A DNA stretch of 64,000 nt, taken from NCBI GenBank assembly GCA_002706885.1, contig PAKY01000020.1, forward strand, positions 1-64,000. Reading direction: 5' to 3'. This document shows positions 9,340 through 17,124 of this stretch, in pieces. A program made the translations under genes and the position numbers. The stretch comes from Phycisphaerae bacterium (GTDB taxonomy: Bacteria; Planctomycetota; Phycisphaerae; Phycisphaerales; UBA1924). Under the pieces are notes generated by a model that had not been told where the DNA came from, did no database searches, and saw nothing but the letters and a program-made list of their open reading frames with translations. Within the stretch, counting starts at the first letter, position 1, and each line of letters starts with the position of its first letter.

Positions 9340-9789
9340 TCAGCTTTGCGTCGGCCATGCTCCGCGGTAGTGGCGTTGGAGCACGCGCCGGAGGACTTCG
9401 AGCAGCAGCTCGAGGTCGCTGTCGCCCCGCGGGCGGTCGAGGACGGCGAACGCGCCGGCGCGGAGGGCGGCGGAGAGCTCCTGATGATCGTCCCGCGCGG
9501 TCCGCGAACGCTTGATGACGAGCGTCGGGGGGCGGGTGGCGAGCTTGCTCAGGAGCTCGAGGAGGCGGGCGCCGGCTTCGGCCTCGCGGGCGGCGGCGCC
9601 GGGCTCGTTATCAAAAGGAAGGGCGAGGTCGACGACGGCCACATGAATAGGGGTGGCCTTGATGACCTCGGAGGCGTTGCGGGCGGAGGTCGCGCGGACG
9701 GAGTTGATGCCCATCGGCTCAAGGAGGCGGGGGAGGCGATCGACCCAGGGGTCGGTTTCCCACCCGGCGTAGGACAGGAGCATGTTCAT
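9340..9789 (-). CDS. Degenerate receiver-domain protein
   Basis: 149 residues from ATG 9789; the frame is open to 9870, but the extra residues look non-coding. The fold outline of a CheY-like receiver is visible: MLLSYAGWETDPWV first strand, VAVVDLALPF carrying a candidate phospho-Asp, then PPTLVIKR and AFAVLDRPRG. The usual switch Thr/Ser is not obvious and the conserved Lys is replaced around LDRP. It may be a pseudo-receiver. It stands alone upstream of groES in the same direction. Confidence 0.65.
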   Translation of the reverse strand: MNMLLSYAGWETDPWVDRLPRLLEPMGINSVRATSARNASEVIKATPIHVAVVDLALPFDNEPGAAAREAEAGARLLELLSKLATRPPTLVIKRSRTARDDHQELSAALRAGAFAVLDRPRGDSDLELLLEVLRRVLQRHYRGAWPTQS

Positions 9790-10003
9790 CCGCCCGCCGG
9801 AAGCGGGGGAGCCATGCCCTGCGTGGCCGGGTTCGCCGGCGTCTCGAGATGGACCGTGCGCGTAGCGCATGGAGAGGTTGCAGGCAAAGAGCGTGCCTAT
9901 CGGGCGCGGTCGATTTCGGGGCGTGAAGCGTGGTTCACGCGACAGAATGGCAGCCGTGGGGCGGAAGGCGTGATGTCAGGAGCACGATCGGGTACACTAC
10001 GGC

Positions 10004-11434
10004 ATGACGACGGTCCTCGGGATTGTGGCGGGCGCTCTCGCGCTGGTGGTGATGGTCCTCCTGTGGGACCGTGGGCGGCTCCAGCGCCAGGCGGCGGGGT
10101 CGAAATCGCTCGAAGCCGAGTTGGAACGGCGGCGGACCGAGCATGAGCGCGACCTCGGCATGGCGCGGCAGATGGCTGACAACTTCCGCGCCGAGTCGGA
10201 AGAGCGCCGGATCGAGCTGACGCGGGCGACCGAGCAGGCGGCCGCGGACCGGCGGGCGTTCGCGGATCGTGAGCAGCGGCTCCAGGATGAGCAGACGCGG
10301 CTTCAGAACTGGATCCGCGAGCGCGAGGTCGAGCTGAAGGACTCGTTCGAGGCCCTTTCAACCAAGACGCTCGACGCCTCGGCGAAGCGTTTCGTGGAGA
10401 TGGCCCAGGCCCGGTTTGAGGCCCACCGGAAGGAGGCGGAGGCCGAGCTCGAGAAGCGTCGCGAGGCTCTCGACCGCCTCGTGAAGCCGATCGGCGAGAC
10501 GCTCGACCAGACGAAGGAGAAGCTCGAGGCGATCGAGAAGGCGCGCGTCGAGCACTTCGCGAAGATCGGCGAGCAACTCACGGCGGTGACGAGCGCGAGC
10601 GCGAGCCTCCGGGAGGAGACCGGTCGCCTGACCTCGGCGCTGAGCCGTCCGGAGGTTCGCGGGCAGTACGGCGAGATCCAGCTTCGGCGGGTGGCCGAGC
10701 TTGCGGGGATGACGAGCTACTGCGACTTCTCGGAGCAGGCGACGTCGCGCGACAGCGAGGGGGCGGCGCTGCGGCCCGACATGATCGTGCAGTTGCCGAA
10801 TGCGCGGGTGATCGCGGTGGACGCGAAGACGAACACGTACGCATACCTCGAAGCAGTGAACGCCCGCGACGCGGAGGAGCGCGAGCGGCACATGGAGCGG
10901 TTTGCGAAGCACGTCGCGGACCAGGCGAAGAAGCTGGCGGCGAAGAAGTACTGGGCGGCGTGGGACGGGAGCCCGGAGTTCACAGTGATGTTCGTGCCGG
11001 GGGATCATTTCATCGATGCCGCCCTGTCACGGCGCCCCGACCTGCTCGATACCGCGGCGGGTCACGGGGTGATTCTGGCGAGCCCGTCCACCTTGATCGG
11101 GCTGCTGCGGGCGGTCGCGGTGGGGTGGCGTGAGCAGACGCTGGCGGACGAGGCGCGGGAGTTGTTCGAGCTTGGGCGTGAGTTGCACGAGCGGGCGGCC
11201 GTGGCGTTCGGGCACATCTCGCAGCTCGGGGACTCGCTGCGTCAGGCGACAGAGCGGTACAACCGCGCGGTGGGCTCGATCGATTCGCGGCTCGTGCCGA
11301 CGCTCCGGAAGTTCGAGGAGGCGGGCGCCAAGAGCTCGAAAGACCTGAAGGAGCTGCCCGAGGTTGAGGTGGTGGCGAAGTCCGCGCCGGCGCTGGAGGC
11401 GCCGAAGGTGGAGTCGGACGGGCAGGGGATGTAG
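10004..11434 (+). CDS. rmuC: DNA recombination protein RmuC
   Basis: 476 residues. A single N-terminal membrane helix (TTVLGIVAGALALVVMVLL) is followed by a long coiled coil (about 30-190), then the RmuC domain with SRPEVRGQYGEIQLRRVAELAGM and FVPGDHFIDAAL. It is a PD-(D/E)XK-related family thought to limit DNA inversions at short inverted repeats, which is noteworthy in a genome with many palindromes. ATG at 10004. A palindromic repeat follows downstream. Confidence 0.95.
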   Translation: MTTVLGIVAGALALVVMVLLWDRGRLQRQAAGSKSLEAELERRRTEHERDLGMARQMADNFRAESEERRIELTRATEQAAADRRAFADREQRLQDEQTRLQNWIREREVELKDSFEALSTKTLDASAKRFVEMAQARFEAHRKEAEAELEKRREALDRLVKPIGETLDQTKEKLEAIEKARVEHFAKIGEQLTAVTSASASLREETGRLTSALSRPEVRGQYGEIQLRRVAELAGMTSYCDFSEQATSRDSEGAALRPDMIVQLPNARVIAVDAKTNTYAYLEAVNARDAEERERHMERFAKHVADQAKKLAAKKYWAAWDGSPEFTVMFVPGDHFIDAALSRRPDLLDTAAGHGVILASPSTLIGLLRAVAVGWREQTLADEARELFELGRELHERAAVAFGHISQLGDSLRQATERYNRAVGSIDSRLVPTLRKFEEAGAKSSKDLKELPEVEVVAKSAPALEAPKVESDGQGM

Positions 11435-11488
11435 GGCGGGTCCGGTTTCGATAGACAGGGTGTGAGCGTTGGGGATGGGGCTTGGTTT

Positions 11489-11510
11489 GCCCCAGGCTTG
11501 CGCCAGGGGC
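11489..11510. repeat. GCCCCAGGC palindrome, copy 1
   Basis: GCCCCAGGC (11489-11497), loop TTGC, then GCCAGGGGC (11502-11510): an imperfect stem with one A-A mismatch. Identical copies lie at 17038-17059 and 19357-19378. It is downstream of rmuC. Confidence 0.9.
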
Positions 11511-11579
11511 TTGTAGGCGAGTTTGGCGGGTTGGGTGGGAGTCGACCTAGGCTGCGGGTTCCACGCGACGGAGGAAGAC

Positions 11580-13178
11580 ATGGCCGAGCAGAACATCGAG
11601 CTGGGGCGCGACACGAATCAGGCCCTCGGGCTGGCGCATTACGCGATCGGGTTCCTCTCCGATGAGGAGGGCGCCAGGGGCGAGCCGGACGAGTCTGTGC
11701 TCAAGCACACGAACCGGTTTCTGACCGACGCCGCGATCTGCGGGGCGAGCGCCCTGGCGCTCGGCACGAACGCGCCGGTGCTGCTCCGTGAGGAGGCGCT
11801 CGAGTACCCGATCCGAGACGGCGAACGCGGCGCGACCGTGTTCGGCTCGACGGCCCGTCTCAAGGCCGAGAAGGCGATCCTTGCGAACTGCGCCGCGGTG
11901 CGGGAGTGGGACAGCAACGGCACGAACTTCGGCTACAACCCCAAGCAGGGGAACACGGCGGGCGAGTTCGGGCACAACGACTTCTACTCGGTCGCGATCG
12001 CGGCGGCGCAGATGACGGGCGCCGACGGCCGCAAGGCGCTGCTCGCGTGCGTGCTGCACGATGAGATCCGCGGGCGTCTGGCCGAGGTGTTCAGTCTCAA
12101 GACGTACAAGGTCGACCACGTCGTGCACGGCGCGATCGCGTCGGCGGCGGTGTTCGGGGCGATGCTTGGGGCGACGGCGGAGCAGATCGAGAGCGCGATC
12201 GGCATGACGGTCGCGCACTTCATCCCGTTCCGAGCGATCCGCGCGGGCAAGCAGCTCAGCGACTCCAAGGGCTCGAGCGCCGCGATCTCGACCGAGGCCG
12301 CATGCATGAGCGTGCTCCGCTCGATGCGCGGCTTCCTCGGCCCGCGTGACATCTTCCGCAACCCCGAGGCGATCTTCCGGATCTTCGAGGGGCCCGGGCA
12401 GATGTTCCAGGCCGTCGGCGGCGGGAAGCCGAACACGCGCAAGAGCGACGAGGCGCCGTTCGATCTGCGACTGAGCCGCGCCGGGACCGACTTTGCGGTG
12501 ATGGGCATGCACTTCAAGCTCGGCCTGTATGAGCATCAGTCGGCGGGGGCGATCCAGGCCGTGATCGACCTGCTGCACAAGGCGCCGCACCTGATCGACG
12601 ACGCCACGGGCGACAGCATCAAGAAGATCACGATCAAGGCCTACGAGCCGGCGTTCGGGATCATCGGCGACCCCGCGAAGCGCGACCCGAGCACGCGACA
12701 GTCGGCGGACCACTCGATGGTCTACATCATCGCCACGCTCCTGCGCAAGGCGTTGCACGGGCGGAGCGAGGGCCGCGAGCCGACCTGGGAGAACCTGATC
12801 CTCACGCCGAAGGACTACAACCAGGCGTCCATCAACAACACCGTCACGCGCGAGATCATGGAGAAGATCGCGTTCGAGCACGGCGGCGAGGATTACGACA
12901 AGCGCTACCCCGACGGCATCCCGACGAGTGTCTCGGTGCAGGACGCGGACGGCGCGGCCTACGACAGCGGCATGGTCATGTACCCCGCGGGCCACGCGCG
13001 GAACACCACCGCGAATCTCGACGCCCTGCTTGCGAACAAGTGGAAGACACTCGGCGAGCTCATCGCGGAGGACGCGGCGGCGGTCGTGAACAAGTTCAAC
13101 GATCTCGGCTCGCGCTCGGCGGCCGATATCGACGCGATCAACGACTTCGCGATCGACTTCAAGGGCGCGTTCGAGTGA
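11580..13178 (+). CDS. prpD: 2-methylcitrate dehydratase (MmgE/PrpD family)
   Basis: 532 residues from ATG 11580, which has GGAGGAAG just upstream. It dehydrates 2-methylcitrate to 2-methyl-cis-aconitate in propionate breakdown. MmgE/PrpD signatures are present, including AGKQLSDSKGSSAAISTEAA near residue 225 and the C-terminal half with DYNQASINNT. Its stop overlaps the GTG start of the next gene by 4 bases. The other methylcitrate-cycle genes (prpB, prpC) lie 2 and 4 kb downstream, supporting the PrpD rather than a generic MmgE role. Confidence 0.9.
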   Translation: MAEQNIELGRDTNQALGLAHYAIGFLSDEEGARGEPDESVLKHTNRFLTDAAICGASALALGTNAPVLLREEALEYPIRDGERGATVFGSTARLKAEKAILANCAAVREWDSNGTNFGYNPKQGNTAGEFGHNDFYSVAIAAAQMTGADGRKALLACVLHDEIRGRLAEVFSLKTYKVDHVVHGAIASAAVFGAMLGATAEQIESAIGMTVAHFIPFRAIRAGKQLSDSKGSSAAISTEAACMSVLRSMRGFLGPRDIFRNPEAIFRIFEGPGQMFQAVGGGKPNTRKSDEAPFDLRLSRAGTDFAVMGMHFKLGLYEHQSAGAIQAVIDLLHKAPHLIDDATGDSIKKITIKAYEPAFGIIGDPAKRDPSTRQSADHSMVYIIATLLRKALHGRSEGREPTWENLILTPKDYNQASINNTVTREIMEKIAFEHGGEDYDKRYPDGIPTSVSVQDADGAAYDSGMVMYPAGHARNTTANLDALLANKWKTLGELIAEDAAAVVNKFNDLGSRSAADIDAINDFAIDFKGAFE

Positions 13179-13732
13179 GCGAGGGCGCGGACGGCGTCGC
13201 GGTCTTCTGCGGGTCGAACGTCGGCGTGCGCGAGGACTACGCGGCGCTGGCGAAGACCGTTGGGCGCGAGCTCGCGCGCCGTGGGCGTCCGCTGGTCTAC
13301 GGCGGCGGACGGCTCGGGCTGATGGGCGTGGTCGCCGACGCGACGCTCGAGGCGGGCGGCCAGGTCATCGGCGTCATCCCCGACTTCATGGTCAGGAAAG
13401 AGCACGCCCACGAGGGCGCGACCGAGCTGATCGTCGTGGAATCGATGCACGAGCGCAAAGCGATCATGGCCGAGCGGGCGGGCGCGGGGCTCACCATGCC
13501 TGGGGGCGTTGGCACCTTCGACGAGCTGTTCGAGGCGATCACCTGGAACCAGCTCGGCCTCCAAGCCAAGCCGATCGGCGTGTTGAGCGTGAGCGGGTAC
13601 TACGAGCCCCTGCGTGACCTGCTCAACGCGGCCGAGCTTGAGGGGTTCCTGCCGTCATCGACGCGCGAGAGTATTCGCTTCGGCGACGACGCCGTGGCGT
13701 TGCTCGACGCGCTGCTCGGTGGATCTTCTTAG
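13175..13732 (+). CDS. LOG-family nucleotide 5'-monophosphate phosphoribohydrolase
   Basis: 185 residues from GTG 13175, chosen because it overlaps the prpD stop by 4 bases and gives the normal family length. LOG proteins (TIGR00730) split adenosine-type monophosphates into base and ribose phosphate; plant relatives activate cytokinins. Motifs: AVFCGSNVG at the start, YGGGRLGLMG, SMHERKA and PGGVGTFDE, the catalytic PGGxGTxxE. All key residues are present. Coupling to prpD looks like operon convenience, not a shared pathway. Confidence 0.92.
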   Translation: MSEGADGVAVFCGSNVGVREDYAALAKTVGRELARRGRPLVYGGGRLGLMGVVADATLEAGGQVIGVIPDFMVRKEHAHEGATELIVVESMHERKAIMAERAGAGLTMPGGVGTFDELFEAITWNQLGLQAKPIGVLSVSGYYEPLRDLLNAAELEGFLPSSTRESIRFGDDAVALLDALLGGSS

Positions 13733-13738
13733 ACCGCT

Positions 13739-13823
13739 GGTGTGCCATGCCCACGCGCAGCGCGGGCACGCTTCGCCACCGGCCGTCCACGCATGCCCGC
13801 GCTGCGCGTGGGCATGGCACACC
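13739..13823. repeat. Perfect 30-bp inverted repeat between convergent genes
   Basis: Left arm 13739-13768 starts GGTGTGCCATGCCCACGCGC. The right arm 13794-13823 is its exact reverse complement; 25 bases lie between. It is positioned between the LOG gene (rightward) and a leftward lipoprotein gene, where it could stop both transcripts. Each arm also contains internal palindromic parts, and a related single arm is at 3466-3497. Confidence 0.93.
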
Positions 13824-13841
13824 GGATGCGCGTTGTTCGTG

Positions 13842-14474
13842 TTAGTCGTTGTTCAGCGTGGATTGTTCGCGTGCGACGGCTCGGATGGCGTGTTCGCCGG
13901 CTTCCCATCCGTCGCCTTTGCGCATCCATCGCGCCCATTCGATGGCCTGGTTGGGTGACCACGTGCCCTTGCGGACGCGTTCGATGGCGAGGGCGTAGAG
14001 GGCTCGGCCGCTGGCCTGGCAGTGGATCATGACGCCGCCTTCATGGGTGGCGGCTTCTTCCATCGCAGCGTGGAATCGGGCGGCGGACTCGGGGCCCATT
14101 TCTTCCGGGGCGGTGGGGACGTGGATGTAGGTGAGGCCGCGCTGCTCGACTTCATCGGCGAAGCCTGGGTGCACGAGCATTTCTTCGTTTGTCTTGAGGT
14201 TCAGGACGACCTCGCCGCCGCGCGCTTTGAACTCGTCGAGGGCGTCGGCGCTCGGCTGGCCGCCGACCCACATCTTGCGGCGGTCTCCCGCGGGAAGGAA
14301 GGAGGTCCAGTCCTGTTCATCGGAGGCATCGAAGCCGGGGGGGGCTTCTCGGTCGGCGCGAGCGATCGTCGGGTGATCGGGTGATGACTCAGGTTGCGTC
14401 GGCGGCGTGGCGCAGGCGCTGAGGGTCGCGGTGAGGGCGAGGAGGGCAAGGCGGTTAGCTGTCTTCGTTTGCAT
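13842..14474 (-). CDS. Lipoprotein with DUF442/dual-specificity-phosphatase-like domain (copy 1)
   Basis: 210 residues from ATG 14474. Signal peptide with lipobox LTATLSAC, so a lipid-anchored exported protein. The domain (about 60-190) has WVGGQPSADALDEF, VVLNLKTNEE and the Cys loop MIHCQASGRA, a C-x4-R arrangement like that of the BLH/DUF442 phosphatases. An Asp is found near DEFKARGG. Substrate unknown. It overlaps the end of its upstream paralogue by about 20 bases, so the pair is one operon from a tandem duplication. Confidence 0.8.
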   Translation of the reverse strand: MQTKTANRLALLALTATLSACATPPTQPESSPDHPTIARADREAPPGFDASDEQDWTSFLPAGDRRKMWVGGQPSADALDEFKARGGEVVLNLKTNEEMLVHPGFADEVEQRGLTYIHVPTAPEEMGPESAARFHAAMEEAATHEGGVMIHCQASGRALYALAIERVRKGTWSPNQAIEWARWMRKGDGWEAGEHAIRAVAREQSTLNND

Positions 14475-15102
14475 CGGTCTCATTGTTTGCGCCGTCGTCG
14501 GCGGCATCCGGCGTCTCGGGCTGGCCGAAAGTCATGAGGGCCTTGTCGCCCGTTTCCCAGGCAGATCCGCGGCGAGCGTGGCACCACTCGATGGCGGTCT
14601 GGGGGGTGGAGCGGCCGTCGTCGATGAGGCGCATGCCCCACATGTAGGTCGCGCGGCCGCCGCTGGCGCAGTGGAGGAGGACTGGGCCGCTCGCGCTGTC
14701 GATCGCGTCGCTGACCAGTTGGTAGCGTTCGGCGTCGAGGGTGGCGCCGCTGACGGGGACGTGGACGTAGTTCATGCCACGGGCGCGGACGGCGTCGGCG
14801 TAGCCCGGGAGGGGTTCCATCTCGCCGTCGGTGCGGAGGTTGATGACGGTGGCGCCGTGGTGGGCGGCGAAGTCGTCGAGGGCCTGTTCGCTCGGCTGGC
14901 CGCCGATCCAGACGTCGGAGCGGGTGGCGCGTTCGAAGGTGTTCCACTCCATCGTGCGGGGTGGCGGGGTGGGGGCGGGGGCTGTCGCGGCCGCGGGGTC
15001 GGCCATGGTGACGTGGTCGGTGTTGGCGCAGCCGCCGAGGAGGCCGAGGACCGGGGCGAGGAGGAGGGCGAGCGGCGTGAGGGCGGGGAGGGATCGGGTC
15101 AT
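14455..15102 (-). CDS. Lipoprotein with DUF442/dual-specificity-phosphatase-like domain (copy 2)
   Basis: 215 residues. Lipobox GLLGGC after a hydrophobic signal; Ala/Pro-rich linker to about residue 50. Then comes the same domain as the neighbour: WIGGQPSEQALDDF, VINLRTDGEM and the Cys loop LLHCASGGRA. The C-terminal tail is acidic and low-complexity. The two copies share layout but only partial identity, so the duplication is old. Start ATG 15102, only about 20 bases from the divergent prpB start. Confidence 0.8.
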   Translation of the reverse strand: MTRSLPALTPLALLLAPVLGLLGGCANTDHVTMADPAAATAPAPTPPPRTMEWNTFERATRSDVWIGGQPSEQALDDFAAHHGATVINLRTDGEMEPLPGYADAVRARGMNYVHVPVSGATLDAERYQLVSDAIDSASGPVLLHCASGGRATYMWGMRLIDDGRSTPQTAIEWCHARRGSAWETGDKALMTFGQPETPDAADDGANNETDANEDS

Positions 15103-15123
15103 GTCCTTATTCTAAACTGCATC

Positions 15124-16104
15124 ATGAGCCAGACACCAGCGCAACCGTCGAAGTCGCCCGGCCGCACGCTCCGAGACCTGATGGCGAAGGGGGTGGTGGC
15201 GGCGCCCGGCGCGTTCAACGGGCTGGTGGCGCGGGCGGTGGCGCGGGCGGGGTTCGACGCGGCGTACGTCTCGGGCGGGGCGACGAGCGTGGCGGCGGGC
15301 GTGCCGGACGTCGGGATTCTGAGCCTCGACCACTTCGCGCGGGTGGTTCGGGAGGTGTCGTCGAACGCGGTGCGGGAGGACGGGTCTCGGCTTCCAGTGA
15401 TCGCGGACGCGGACACGGGGTTCGGCGAGCAGGAGATGATCCGGCGGACGGTGATCGACTACGCGCACGCAGGGGCGGCGGGGCTGCACCTCGAGGACCA
15501 GGTGTTCCCGAAGCGCTGCGGTCACCTCGACGGGAAGACGTGCGTGCCTGTTGACCTGATGGTGGACAACGTGCGCTGGGCGAAGAAGGCGGCGCTCGAC
15601 TCGCGCGACCCGGACTTCATCGTGTGCGCACGGACGGACGCGGTGGGGGTGGAGGGGTTCGATGCTGCTGTCGATCGGGCGGCGGCGTACGTCGAGGCGG
15701 GGGCGGACATGATCTTTCCGGAGGGGTTGCACAGCGAGGATGAGTTTGCGCGCTTCGCGGAGGCTGTGGGTAGGTCGGCTCTCCGAGCTGGCGCGGGGGA
15801 GGCCGGCTCGGAGAGCCGACGTACCCAAGGCCCTTATATGCTGGCGAACATGACCGAGTTCGGGAAGACGCCGCTGATTCCGCTGGAGCGTTTCGGGGCG
15901 ATGGGGTACGACATCGTGATCTTCCCGGTGACGACGATGCGCGTGGCGATGGGGGCGGTGACGCGGGCGTTGGCGGCGTTGAAGGACGAGGGGACGGTGG
16001 CGTCGTTCCTCGACGGCATGCAGACGCGGGACGAGTTGTACGGGCTGGTGGGGTATCGGCCCGGGACACCGTGGGAACTGCCGGGGGCGCATGCACGCAG
16101 GTGA
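15124..16104 (+). CDS. prpB: Methylisocitrate lyase, with in-frame palindromic insertion
   Basis: 326 residues from ATG 15124. It splits 2-methylisocitrate into pyruvate and succinate (ICL/PEP-mutase superfamily). Active-site loop KRCGH at 130-134; ADADTGFG and HLEDQVFPK are typical. Between FAEAV and MLANMTEFGKTP, where relatives have only a few residues, there is an Arg/Ser/Gly-rich insert (about residues 214-235). It is encoded by a 61-base palindrome (15767-15827), and the reading frame is intact. The insert probably forms a surface loop. Pathway partners prpD and prpC are nearby. Confidence 0.93.
   Translation: MSQTPAQPSKSPGRTLRDLMAKGVVAAPGAFNGLVARAVARAGFDAAYVSGGATSVAAGVPDVGILSLDHFARVVREVSSNAVREDGSRLPVIADADTGFGEQEMIRRTVIDYAHAGAAGLHLEDQVFPKRCGHLDGKTCVPVDLMVDNVRWAKKAALDSRDPDFIVCARTDAVGVEGFDAAVDRAAAYVEAGADMIFPEGLHSEDEFARFAEAVGRSALRAGAGEAGSESRRTQGPYMLANMTEFGKTPLIPLERFGAMGYDIVIFPVTTMRVAMGAVTRALAALKDEGTVASFLDGMQTRDELYGLVGYRPGTPWELPGAHARR
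15767..15827. repeat. Palindromic element inserted in frame in prpB
   Basis: Left arm 15767-15788 (TGGGTAGGTCGGCTCTCC...) and right arm 15806-15827 are complementary at 21 of 22 positions around a 17-base loop. It adds about 20 codons without a stop or frameshift. This resembles the protein-coding palindromic elements described in Rickettsia. No second copy of this sequence is visible in the window. Confidence 0.9.
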
Positions 16105-16182
16105 CCATGACGCGGACGGCGAGCGGCGTGACGAATCGGGCGGATGTGGCAAGCGTCGGTGGGGGCCGAAGGGTGGCGTGAC

Positions 16183-17019
16183 ATGAAGGCTCTCCTGCGG
16201 ATCGCGCGGCGGGTGGTGGTGTACGGGGCGATGGGGCTCGTCACGGCTATCGCGGTCGCGTGGTTCGGGGCGACGGGGAACCCGGGGGCGCGTTCGGGGG
16301 CGGAGTTCGTGCTTCGGTGGGCGCGGGTCGTGCCTTCGACGGGTGAGGTGATTCACTTTCGCTCGGACGCGACCCGGCTCTGCGTGGTTCGGCGTTGGGG
16401 CGATCATCCGTCGCCGAGGTTCGTGGAGATGGGGTGGGCGTTGCAGCCGACGGGTGGGATCGAGGAAGGATCGCCGGCGCCCGGGGGACCGATGGGCGTG
16501 CCGCATCGCGCGGAGCGGTGGGGCGTGGTCGGCGACGAGTTGGCGCGGGAGTGGGCGCGCATCGAGGCGGCGGGGGTCGAGCCTGAGCCGTGGGTTCAAC
16601 GGCCGCTGTCGGACGAATGGAAGTGGATGTCGGGGGTGGAGTACGCGAGCGGGTGGCCTCGGCTGGCGCTGCGCGGCGGGCTCTACTGGAACGACGCCAC
16701 GGGTGAGGTCGATCGGCGGCATCAGGGCAGCGCGGAGCGGTGGGCGTGGGCGAGGCGTTGGGAACAGAAGCTGCCCGAGCGGCTGCGGGCGAGTGTGAGC
16801 GACGGGTATCCGTTGACGCCGATCTGGTCGGGGCTGTTGTTCAACGCGGCGTTCTTCGGCGTGGCGTGGTGGGCGCCGGTCGCGCTATTCGGCGTCGCGC
16901 GGACGCATCGACGGTATCGGCATGGTCGTTGTCCGCGGTGTGGGTATGCCCTGCGGCGGGACTATTCGGGGGGGTGCTCGGAGTGTGGGTGGGGGACGCG
17001 GGGTTTGGAGCGGGCGTGA
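16183..17019 (+). CDS. Membrane protein with C-terminal zinc ribbon
   Basis: 278 residues from ATG 16183. One hydrophobic helix near the N-terminus (about 8-30), a Trp/Arg-rich middle part likely outside the cytoplasm, a second helix (about 218-240), then a short zinc ribbon with CPRCGYAL and CSECGWG. This CxxCGY...CxxCG tail is common in planctomycete membrane proteins of unknown function. No enzyme motif seen. The gene follows prpB by 78 bases. Confidence 0.7.
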   Translation: MKALLRIARRVVVYGAMGLVTAIAVAWFGATGNPGARSGAEFVLRWARVVPSTGEVIHFRSDATRLCVVRRWGDHPSPRFVEMGWALQPTGGIEEGSPAPGGPMGVPHRAERWGVVGDELAREWARIEAAGVEPEPWVQRPLSDEWKWMSGVEYASGWPRLALRGGLYWNDATGEVDRRHQGSAERWAWARRWEQKLPERLRASVSDGYPLTPIWSGLLFNAAFFGVAWWAPVALFGVARTHRRYRHGRCPRCGYALRRDYSGGCSECGWGTRGLERA

Positions 17020-17037
17020 GGGCGTCTGGGGTGGTTT

Positions 17038-17059
17038 GCCCCAGGCTTGCGCCAGGGGC
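17038..17059. repeat. GCCCCAGGC palindrome, copy 2
   Basis: Same 22-base imperfect hairpin as 11489-11510, again preceded by GGTTT and followed by TTGT. It sits between the zinc-ribbon membrane protein gene and prpC. Confidence 0.9.
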
Positions 17060-17124
17060 TTGTTTCGCGCTAGCATCGGCTTGGTACTGTGTTGACTCAG
17101 TCTGCAGACGCGAAGGGGACGGAC

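Noticed and set aside
14407-15123. N-terminal extension of prpB
   Set aside because: The extension lies opposite the phosphatase lipoprotein genes. PrpB homology begins just after the ATG at 15124.
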